From NCBI GenBank assembly GCA_905221605.1, contig CAJNDS010002847.1, forward strand, positions 1-45,000: a stretch of 45,000 bases of DNA. Direction: 5' to 3'. Below, in pieces: positions 8,801-20,800 of the stretch; position 1 is the stretch's first letter; each line of letters opens with the position of its first letter. The position numbers and the translations under genes are program-made. A model generated the notes under the pieces. The model made no database searches. It had not been told where the DNA came from and saw only the letters and a program-made list of their open reading frames with translations. The DNA comes from Symbiodinium natans. Lineage: Eukaryota; Sar; Dinophyceae; Suessiales; Symbiodiniaceae.

Positions 8801-11800
8801 CCCATCCTAAAGGAAACCTACTCGGGCGGCGACAGCAGCGCCGTGCGCAAGCAGCTCCACGACGTCCGCTCCCTGGCTGGGAGGGTAGGGCTGAGGGTTT
8901 AGGGTTGGATGAGGGTTGAGGGTTTAGGTTTTGGGGTGTAGGGTTAGGGTTTAGGGTTTGGGGTTCAACGGTTAAGGGTTTATCATAGCCACGCTTCCCA
9001 TGGAATTCTGGTACCCTGGAGCCCTGTTTGCATGGCTTTTGTTCGGTACCTCATTCCATAGCGGTATGGTATTGCAAGCGGATCCTCTGAAGAACCCTAA
9101 ACCCTAAACCCTAAACCCTAAACCCTAAACCCTAAACCCTAAACCCTCTCCGTTCAACCCTGGCCTCCCTCCGACCGCCCTCATCCAAAGCGCATTGAGG
9201 GTTACTGAGGCTCGATTTTATAAGGGGCGCATCCTGGTTTGAAGGTTTCTGGTTGATAGGGTGTACGGTTCAGGGTTTAGGGTTTAGGGTTTTGGATTTA
9301 GGGTTTAGGGTTTCGGGTTTAGGGTTTAGGGTCAGGGTTTATCGGGTTTACAGGGTTTATAGGGTTTACAGGGTTTATGCGGTTTTAGGGTTTATAAATA
9401 GGACTTGGAAACGATATCGGAATTCCGACGATGAGACCTCTGTGTCAGGCCCTACTATCCAAATGTGCTTCACGATTGAGATGCTGAATAATGTTTCTAT
9501 TGTAATGATAATATTTGACCATATTCTTTATTTAAAATGAATTAAAACATTTATCACCGATGTCGCAACGGTCCAACACACCCCACAACGATTAGTTAGA
9601 ATCTGTTCGGGGGATTGAGATACTTACCTCAGTCAAGATCTGTTGTTAGTGGTAGATCTCTCACTTGAATGTTAAACTCACGAGGTGGGTAGATGTTCAA
9701 TTTTTGATTTTTTGTCATTTTATGAGGGTTCAACCCTCAACCCTCAACCCTAAACCCTAAACCCTACTCCAGGCTCCATCCAGGCGTCCGCGGGCGCCTT
9801 CGCCGCCCTGCGCTCCGATGGCCGCGTGGTGACCTGGGGCATCCGGGAGGCCACGTGGTGCCCCTTCTCTTTAGGGTTTAGGGTTTGGGGTTCAGGGTTA
9901 AGGGTTTATGAGGTTTAGGGTTTAGGGTAACCCCCCAAAACAACGATTTGGGGTTTAGGCTTCAGATATGCCTGCGGTTCTACAAGCCCGAAACACGCAA
10001 TCTTAGGCGCCAAGGGCTACAGATGCGGGCTTAGGCGCCTTAGCTCCTTAATCTGCAGTTTCGAGCAAGTTGAAACCTCACTTGCTGAATCTTAGCTTCG
10101 GGTTCGGGATGTGGCAGGGTTTAGGGCTTATCGGTCTTATAAAGTTCAGGATGTAGGGTTTAGGGTTCGGGTTAGGGGTTTAGGGTTTTCGGGTGCAGGG
10201 CGTCAGGGCTAAGGCCGAAGCCCGGACTGAAACAGCCAGGCTGGCGGCGACAGTGAAGACGTCCAGGAGGGGTGCCCCCAAACCCTAAACCCTAAACCCT
10301 AGACCCTAGACCCTAGACCCTAGACCCTAGACATTAAACCCTAAAAACCCTAACAACCCTAGAAACCCTAAACCCTAAACCCTGTTTCGGGTCCTGTGAC
10401 AGGAGGCCTGGGTTCGGTGGGTCGCTTGGGGTCACTTACTTGAGTGAACCGCAAAGAACCCCCAAACCCTGAACCCTTGAACTTGGGATGTTCCTTTGAT
10501 ACTAACAGGTCCATTTAATAGGAATCATGGTACTATAATCCTTATAAGAAGGACTGTCAGTATTGGGGGGGAACCTCCCAACCTTGAGCCCCAAAACTCT
10601 ACCCTTAAGGCACGATCCTTACGTTGGTCAAAAGGGCTTGGTTTGAACCCGAATCCGGAAGTAGGGCGGGCGTGAGAACTTTGGGGTTTTATGGGGTGTT
10701 GAGGCCCGTTTAGGACTTTAGGGCTATAGGGTTTTGGGTGGTTTAGGGTTGTTTAGGGTTTAGCGTAAAGGGGGTATACGGTAGACCTGCATGACCTTTG
10801 CACACCCCGCCACCCGCGCAGCGCCTCATCCACTGAAGCAACCCTTGAACCCCTAAGCTTGTTGATATGAATCCTATTCCTCGCAAAGGCAGGCGTTTGC
10901 ATAAGGAGAGCCTGTAGAATCGTCATCGTTAGCACTACAGAAAGGTCTGTGAATACTACGCTGCCTCTTTCATGATTTCAATGGGGATTCGCTGCTATCA
11001 TTGCCATCGTCGTTGTTATTGCGAGTGCCAGTGCCACTGCGATTGTGATTGTTATTGCTATTGCTATTCCTACGATCGTTCTTGCTAGAAGTGGTGTTGC
11101 TAGTAGGAGCAGCAGCATTAGTACAACTATAAGAAAGCAAAGACCCTCTCTACATCCCTAAACCCCTGAAACACTAAACCCCCCAGAGCCCAAATCTACA
11201 AGCCCTATGAACCACCAAAACACTAAAGCGCTAGAAAGCCCTATAAGCCGCCTTTAACCTCTCAGCCCCAAAGCCCTAAACCCCCTCAAACCCTGAACCC
11301 TATCAACCCTAAACCCTATAAACCCCTTTAAGCCCAATAAACCCTGCAAACCCTGTAAACCCTATAAACCCTATATAAACCCTGCAAACCCGATAAACCC
11401 TATAAACCCTGTAAACCTTCTAAACCCTACTATGCACCCTACAAAGCCTACAACCTGCAAGGAGCACCCTAAACCCTAAACCTTAAACCCTAACCCTAAA
11501 CCCTAAACAATATACAACCTCTGAACCACTTGAAACCCTCTAACCCCTAAACGAACCCTGCAAAGCCCTACAACCTGCGAGGAGCAGCTGCAACACGTTG
11601 CGCAGCTCCAAGCCTCCGCGCGCGCGTTCGCGGCGGTCACGGAAGGCTCCCCTTTCCAGGGTTTAGGGTTTAGGGTTTATGGTTTAGGGTCCAGGGTTTA
11701 GGGTTTAGGGTTTAGGCTTAGGGTTTAGGGTTTAGGGTTTAGGGTTTAGAGTTTAGGTTTTAGGGTTTAGGGTTTAGGGTTCTTCAAGGGGTTCAGGGTT

Positions 11801-14800
11801 TAAATTAAGGGTTTCAAGGTTTAGGGTTGAGGGTTTAAGGGTTTTGGGGGGTTCGAGGGTTTGGGGTTTTGAGGGTTTGAGGGTTTGAGATTTCAGCGGG
11901 TTTGGGGTTTGAGGGTTCAAGGGTTTAAGGGTTTAGGGATTTCTTGCTTAGGGATTTTAGTGGTCAGAGATTTCGGGTTTGTTTGGGGGTAGGGGGGACT
12001 ATAGGGTTTGGGGTATGTATGGCTTGTTTCTGGAACTAGGTTCGGGGGCTGAGGGCTCAGGCTTGTATGTGGGGGTTAGAGCTTAGGGTTGGGTGCCCTA
12101 AACCCTCAACCCTAGATACTAGACCCTAAACTCCTAAACCCCAAGCCCTCCCTCAAGACGCCTCCGAGGTGGGTCGGTGGTCACTTGGGGCCATCCCACG
12201 GCCGGCGGCGACAGCAGTGACGCTGCTGGCCTCAACTTCTTCCACAGGTTTCAGGGCTTAAGGCTTAAGGGTTACATTACATAGGGTTTAGGGTTTAGGG
12301 TTTAGGGTTTAGGGTTTAGGGTTTCAGGGCTTAAGGCTTAAGCTGGGATGTTCCCCCTTAATTGGGATTGTAGTCGGGGGTCCCAAGGTTTAAGGGTCGC
12401 TTAGGGTTTAGGGTGTTAGGGTTGTATGGCAGGTTCAGGGCCTAAGGGCTATTTAGGGGTGTACAAGGCCCACGCGTCAGGGGTTAGGGCTGTTGGGTTT
12501 TGCTGTAGGCTTTGGATCTTATTAGAAAGTCGCTTCCATTCTTTTTGGGTTTAAGGGCTTATTAGGTGTAGCACCTCATGGTTTTTCGAACTCATGTTTC
12601 AACCCATCCTTCTTGAAGTTCAGGCAGGTTCTTGGGATGTGCGTTTGGGCTACCAAGCAGGAAGCGGCGATGGCTGTGTTTAAGGTTTGGGGTTGGGGGC
12701 AAAACGGGCCCACTATGTGCATGCAAGTCAGCCCTCCATGGAATTTCGGTGTACCAAGTTTGAAGTCCTGAGTTGAATCTCCGAAGCCCTTGTTCTAAAG
12801 CCTACTACACGTTCAAGACCATGGCCACCACTGCCTTCCTGCGTTTTTTGTCTTGAGGCGCTTTAAGCAAAGTCTTTGCATGACCAAAGTGCTCACCTGC
12901 ACAGTGCCTGTTTTTGTGCTTTTGACACATCTCAACTCTGAACTCCAAACCTCGAACCCTGAGCCCTCAACCAACTACCGAATCTTCAACCTGAACCCCA
13001 AGGCGGTGTTGAAGTTGTCATATTTTTGGGCTTCACCCTGTTTGTAGCTCATGTGTAGGGCCAGGGATAGAGGATGTGGGACCCATTTGAAGACGAACGC
13101 TAAGCCCTACACCCGAAACCCGAAACCCGAAACCCTAAACCCTAAACCCTAAACCCTAAACCCTAAACCCTAAACCCTAAACCCTAAACCCTAAACCCTA
13201 ACCCTAAACCCTAAACCCTAAACCCTAAACCCTAAACCCTAAACCCTCAACCCTCAACCCTCAACCTGACCAACCGAGGTTCAGTCGCAGCTGCATGACG
13301 TCGAGGGCATCTTCGCCTCCGGGTGCCCCCTACTGCTGGGGATGTGGGGGAGCTTGCTTCGGCTGAGTACGCGCCGGCCCCCCCCCCAAAAAAAAAGAAA
13401 ACAAAACAGAAAAAACAAATATGTATATATATATATATATTATAAGAGTATTAATAACAATAATAATAATATAAAACGAAAAAGCAACGAAATAGTGACA
13501 AAGCAAAGAAGACACGTAATATGTGTGTATAATTATTATTTATACACATACATATATATATATATATAAATAGAGCCCTATTGTTCCCTATGAGATATTC
13601 ATACAAGCAGAGGTACTCTTTCCTGGCCCTGCGCCGCGATGGCTCCGCCATAACCTGGGGAAGTTCCGAGCATGGCGCGCCCGCCGTGGGAGTTTTGGGG
13701 GTTTTTGGGGTTTAGGGTTTAGGGTTTACGGTTTAGGGTTTAGGGTTGATTTTGGGGTTTAGGGTGTAGGGTTTAGGGCTTAGGGTCCAGGGTTGAGTGT
13801 TATCTAGTTCCAGGATGCAGGCCTATAATGAGCCAAGAAATGCCTGCGTACAGCCTTTAAGCAGGGTATAAACAACCCATCTTGGTCATACCTTTTTCTA
13901 ACTGTAGGACCGGTAGGACCTGTAGGACACTTTGCCATCACACCTACGGTTTGTGGGGTTTCTCTATACGATACATCTCGATAAATCAATGTGGCGGTTT
14001 GGTACCCTTTTCGGGGGGGTCCCTTTAAAGGGAATTCTATTCTATTTTGGGTGTAAAAGGGTTACCTCTATTTTGGAAATACCCAGGTGCGTGTCAAGCT
14101 AAATAAAGGATAGACCCTGAACCCTACCTGGACTGGAGAGCATGCAGCCGACTTGTTAGGTTCGAGGTCATATCCTCCCCAAAAATGGTTTAGGGTTTAG
14201 GGATGGGGCCCAGATAGACTCTAGAAACTGAAGAAGTGGGTCTAGTTAAACAGAGACAAAAAAACATGCAACCTTAAACACACAATGTTGCTGCGCAACT
14301 TGCGCGAGCCCCTAAAGAAACCAAACAGGTCCTTACCAAGCCAAAAGCCCCAAACCTTTAGGGTCTCGGTTTTAGGGCTTTTAGGGTCTATATATATATG
14401 AAAGAGCAACCTTTCGGGTCTATTTAACCTCTCTTCTTTTCTATTTAACTGATAATTATTTAAATAATTTAAATTATTTAAAAAATTTAAATAAAAACTA
14501 CAACCCATTTAATTATTTAAATAAGTCGGGTGATTTAAATAATTTGAATGATTTAATTGAGACCAATTAAATTATTTAAATTATTTAAATAGTTGAAAGA
14601 GGCCCGGGGATTTAAATAATTTAAATAATTGAATTCAGGCGAATTAAATTATTTAAATTGTTTAAATTGATTAAGGAGGCCGGGGGATTTAAATAATTTA
14701 AATAATTTAATTCCGCGCAATTAAATTATTTAAATTATTTAAATTATTTAAATTGTTTAAAGAGGCCGGAGGATTTAAATAATTTAAATAGTTTAATTCG

Positions 14801-17800
14801 GCCCAATTAAATTATTTAAATTATTTAAATTATTTAAATTATTAAAATTATTTTAATGCTCCCAAATCCAGGCTGCGGGCCGGAGTCGCCTGAGGCCGAA
14901 TTTCCGACCATTTAAATTATTTAAATAATTTAAATAATTTAAATAATTCAAATAATTTAAATAATTTAATTCCGGCCAATTAAATTATTTAAATTATTTC
15001 AATTATTTAAGGAGGCAGGGGGATTTAAATAATTTAAATTTAATTCAGGCCAATTAAATTATTTAAATTATTTAAATTATTTAAATTATTTAAATAGGCC
15101 GGGGGATTTACATAATTTAAATAATTTAATTCGGCCCAATTAAATTATTTAAATTATTTAAATTATTTAAATTATTTAAATGCTCCCAAATCCAGGCTCC
15201 GGGCCGGAGTCGCCTGAGGCCGAATTTCCGACCATTTAAATTATTTAAATAATTTAAATAATTTAAATAATTTAAATAATTTAAATAATTTAATTCAGGC
15301 CAATTAAATTATTTAAATTATTTAAATTATTTAAATTATTTAAATAGGCCGGGGGATTTAAATAATTTAAATAATTTAATTCGGCCCAATTAAATTATTT
15401 AAATTATTTAAATTATTTAAATTATTTAAATTATTTAAATGCTCCCAAATCCAGGCTCCGGGCCGGAGTCGCCTGAGGCCGAATTTCCGACCATTTAAAT
15501 TATTTAAATTTAAATAATTTAAATAATTTAAATAATTTAATTCAGGCCAATTAAATTATTTAAATTATTTAATTTATTTAAATTATTTAAAGAGGCCGGG
15601 GGATTTAAATAATTTAAATAATTTAATTCGGCCCAATTAAATTATTTAAATTATTTAAATTATTTAAATTATTTAAATTATTTAAATTATTTAAATGCTC
15701 CCAAATCCAGGCTCCGGGCCGGAGTCGCCTGAGGCCGAATTTCCGACCATTTAAATTATTTAAATAATTTAAATAATTTAAAATTTAATTTAATTCAGGC
15801 CAATTAAATTATTTAAATTATTTAAATTATTTAAATTATTTAAATAGGCCGGGGGATTTAAATAATTTAAATAATTTAATTCGGCCCAATTAAATTATTT
15901 AAATTATTTAAATTATTTAAATTATTTAAATTATTTAAATGCTCCCAAATCCAGGCTCCGGGCCGGAGTCGCCTGAGGCCGAATTTCCGACCATTTAAAT
16001 TATTTAAATAATTTAAATAATTTAAATAATTTAAATAATTTAATTCAGGCCAATTAAATTATTTAAATTATTTAATTTATTTAAATTTTTAAAGAGGCCG
16101 GGGGATTTAAATAATTTAAATAATTTAATTCGGCCCAATTAAATTATTTAAATTATTTAAATTATTTAAATTATTTAAATTATTTAAATGCTCCCAAATC
16201 CAGGCTCCGGGCCGGAGTCGCCTGAGGCCGAATTTCCGACCATTTAAATTATTTAAATAATTTAAATAATTTAAATAATTTAATTCAGGCCAATTAAATT
16301 ATTTAAATTATTTAAATTATTTAAATTATTTAAATAGGCCGGGGGATTTACATAATTTAAATAATTTAATTCGGCCCAATTAAATTATTTAAATTATTTA
16401 AATTATTTAAATTATTTAAATTATTTAAATTATTTAAATTATTTAAATGCTCCCAAATCCAGGCTCCGGGCCGGAGTCGCCTGAGGCCGAATTCCCGACC
16501 ATTTAAATTATTTAAATAATTTAAATAATTTAAATAATTTAAATAATTTAATTCAGGCCAATTAAATTATTTCAATTATTTAAATTATTTAAATAGGCCG
16601 GGGGATTTAAATAATTTAAATAATTTAATTCGGCCCAATTAAATTATTTAAATTATTTAAATTATTTAAATTATTTAAATGCTCCCAAATCCAGGCTCCG
16701 GGCCGGAGTCGCCTGAGGCCGAATTTCCGACCATTTAAATTATTTAAATAATTTAAATAATTTAAATAATTTAAATAATTTAATTCAGGCCAATCAAATT
16801 ATTTAAATTATTAAATTATTTTGAAATTATTTAAATAGGCCGGGGGATTTAAATAATTTAAATAATTTAATTCGGCCCAATTAAATTATTTAAATTATTT
16901 AAATTATTTAAATTATTTAAATGCTCCCAAATCCAGGCTCCGGGCCGGAGTCGCCTGAGGCCGAATTTCCGACCATTTAAATAATTTAAATAATTTAAAT
17001 AATTTAATTCAGGCCAATTAAATTATTTAAATTATTTAAATTATTTAAATTATTTAAATTATTTAAATAGGCCGGGGGATTTACATAATTTAAATAGTTT
17101 AATTCGGCCCAATTAAATTATTTAAAATATTTAAATTATTTAAATTATTTAAATTATTTAAATGCTCCCAAATCCAGGCATCGGGCCGGAGTCGCCTGAG
17201 GCCGAATTTCCGACCATTTAAATTATTTAAATAATTCGGGCCGGAGTCGCCTGAAATTTCCGACCATTTAAATTATTTAAATAATTTAAATAATTTAAAT
17301 AATTTAAATAATTTAATTCAGGCCAATTAAATTATTTAAATTATTTAAAGAGGCCGGGGGATTTAAATAATTTAAATAATTTAACTCGGCCCAATTAAAT
17401 TATTTAAATTAAAATTATTTAAATTATTTAAATTATTTAAATTATTTAAAGAGGCCGGGGGATTTAAATAATTTAAATAATTTAATTCGGCCCAATTAAA
17501 TTATTTAAATTATTTAAATTATTTAAATTATTTAAATTATTTGAATTATTTAAATTATTTAAATGCTTCCAAATCCAAGCTCTGAGCCCGCAGACTCGCG
17601 GCTCGATTTGGCCAAATTTTGCCCGCAGACTGCCCGGCAAAATTTGGCCAAATCGAGCGGCGCCTTTCTGAAGGCCCGAAACTATATAAACTCTCGCGGC
17701 TCGATTTGGCCAAATTTTGCCCGGCAGCCTCCGGGCAAAATTTGGCCAAATCGAGCCGCGCCTTTCTGAAGGCCCGAAACTATATAAACTCTCGCGGCTC

Positions 17801-20800
17801 GATTTGGCCAAATTTTTCCCGGCAGCCTCCGGGCAAAATTTAGCCAAGTCGGGCTGCTCTTTGTACGCGATAAGGAATGCGCGGCTCGATTTGGCCAAAT
17901 TTTGCCCGGAGGCAATTTTATTGCGCGTATTTAAATTATTTAAATTGTTTAAATGCTCCCAAGTCCAGGCTCTGGGCCGGAGTCGCCTGAGGCCGAATTT
18001 CCGACCATGTAACTTGTTTAAATTATTTAAATTATTTAAAGAGGCCGGGGGATTTAAATAATTTAATTCAATTCTGTACAATTAGTTCAATTAATTTATT
18101 CTTTTTGTCACCTTTAATCATCTTCTAATCGGGTCATCGTTTGGATCTTATTTGGAAAGCATCCTTTGTCATAATCATATTCTATCGTTATCACCTTTTT
18201 GTTACCTTTTTGTTGTAATCTTTTATCATTTTTGTCATATTTTCATCATCTTTTATCATCTTTTAATCGGGTCATCGTTTGGATCTTATTTGGAAAGCAT
18301 CCTTTATCCTAATCATATTCTATCGTTATCACATTTTTGTTATCTTTTTGTTGTAATCTTTTATCATTTTGTCATATTTTTATCATCTTTTATCATCTTT
18401 TAATCGGGTCCTCGTTTGGATCTTGTTTGGAAAGCATCCTTTATCCTAATCATATTCTATCGTTATCACCTTTTGTTATCTTTTTGTTATAATCTTTTAT
18501 CATCTTTTTTGTCATCTTTTTATCATCTTTTATCATCTTTTAATCGGGTCATCGTTTGGACTTTGTTTTTGAAAGCATTTTATCTTAATCATCTTCTACC
18601 GTTATCATCTTTTATCATCTTTTATCATTTTATCATCTTTGTCATCTTTTATCATCTTTTATCATCTTTCTGTCATCTTTTTGTAGTCGTTTATCATCTT
18701 TTTGTCATCTTTATTATATGTTTCCGTCTTATATCATTATGATTATGGGGTGAGCAAGGAGTCAAATCGCAAGCCCTGGTCCCTAAGATTTTCGGTTCAG
18801 CTTTTATGCCAAAGAGTTAAATCGCAAACCCAAACCAATTAAATCATTTAAATCCTACGGTCTAATTAAATTATTTAATTGAGGCGTCGGATTTAAATAA
18901 TTTGATTGGCTCTGTGCTTGTCTGTACTCACCTCCCACCACAATTAAATTAATTTATACGATTTAAACGATTTAAACGATTTAATTGGGTCCAATTAAAT
19001 CGTTTAAATCCTACGGTCTAATTAAATTATTTAATTGAGGCGTCGGATTTAAACGATTTAATTGGACCCAATTAAATCGTTTAAATCGTTTAAATTAATT
19101 TAATTGTGGGGAAACTCAGCCAAGCCATAAACTAAATTATTTAGGTAGGGCTGGAGAGGCTGGAGGGGCTGGAGGAACTGGAGGAACCTGGAGGCTGAAG
19201 GGATGGGCTGGAGCTGGAGGGGCTGGAGGGGGCTGGAGGGGGCTGGAGGGGGCTGGAGGGGGCTGGCTGGCTGGAGGGGCTGCTGCAAGGGCTGGAGGGG
19301 TTGGAGAGGCTAGAGGGGCTGGAGGAACTGGAAGAACTGGAGTGGCTGGAGGAACCTGGAGGCTGAAGGGGCGCCTGGAGGGGCTGGCTGGAGGGGCGGG
19401 CTGGAGGGGCTGGCTGGAGGGCTCTGCAGGGGCTGGAGGGGTTGGAGGGGCTGGAGGGGAGGGGCTGGAGGGCTTGTGCTTTAACCCCTCCTCTCCCCTC
19501 CCCTACCCCTCCCCAATTTTCCACCTCACTTCGCAGAGCGCCACCCCACGCACCGCGTCGCACCTGCAACCTGCTCCCCGACCCCATCACCCCCAACAAG
19601 CCCCCTTGCAACAATTTACTACACCCACACCACTCGCACCTAACCCCTCCTGCCCCTCCACTCCAAACTACCAACCTGAAGTTATCATAATTATGATGAC
19701 TTCAACTTCCCCATCATAAGTTATCATAATTATGATAACTTTAGCTTCCCGATCTAAATTATCATAATTATGATAACTTCAAGTTCTTTATCTCAGAGTA
19801 TGATAAATATGATAAGCAACTTTTCATAATTATGATAAGTTATTATAATTATGATAAGTTATCATAAGTTATCATACTTATGATAAGGTATCATAATTAT
19901 GATAAATTGTCATAGTTATCATAAGCTATCCTCCTCGCCCTTTCCCGTTAAAAGTGCTTACAGCTTAAAGACCTTAGTACAAAAAACTGTACTAAAGCGC
20001 AAAGAAAACAATGCTTATGATGCAGAGACTTTGGTACACTATGATGCGTCAAGACACAATGAAATTATGCTTGCGATCTAGACACTGCGCCCTTTGAGAT
20101 AGTTGAGAAGAAAAAAATGGCCGCGTGCCAATATTGATTGCTTGTAACGGAGTGATTCCAAGTCTTGCTTATCGGGGGGTAAGTGTTCGTAAATTTCACC
20201 AAAAACATGACAATTTTTCCGCTGAATATGTGTCAGTAGAGCCGTGCTACCACAAAAAAAGCATGACACATTTTTCGCGGAATATGTGTCACCAGAGTTC
20301 TCTTAGCAACATAAACATGACACTTTTCCCGCGGAATATGTGTCAGTAGAGCTGTGCTAACACAAAAAGCATGACACATTTTCCGCGGAATATGTGTCAG
20401 TAGAGGCGTGCTAACAAAAAAAAGCATGACACATTTTCCGCGGAATATGTGTCACGAGAGTTCTGCTAAGACAAAAAGCATGACACATTTTTCGCGGAAT
20501 ATGTGTCAGTAGAGCCGTGCTAACACAAAAAAGCATGAGAAGTGCACCTATCTGTGAATAGCAAGATTGGTATTTCTAATTAGGGAGAGACAAGGGAGAT
20601 ATATAAAGCTTTGATTAAATGATTTACATCATGTAATTTAAACAATTTAAACAATTCAAATAATGTAAATACATTATATAGTTTAAATAGTTGAAATCCG
20701 AAAAGGGGGGGGAACCACCCTCCCCGCCCCCTAAGAATTAAATAATTTAAATAATTTCAATCCGAAACCTCCCCGTCGTACTTAAATTAATCACTATTTA

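Noticed and set aside
17482-18081. 199-codon minus-strand ORF
   Set aside because: It is built from AT-hairpin satellite (N/L repeats) and the 98-base palindromic repeat. It has no unique core, and other frames are open as well.
19141-19674. 177-codon minus-strand ORF rich in S, P and L
   Set aside because: It is a translation of the GGCTGGAGG minisatellite and a C-rich flank; other frames are equally open and no domain is present.
20206-20540. CRISPR-like array (repeats of about 55 bases)
   Set aside because: The whole unit repeats with no unique spacers, and the context is eukaryotic. It is a simple tandem repeat with a palindrome.
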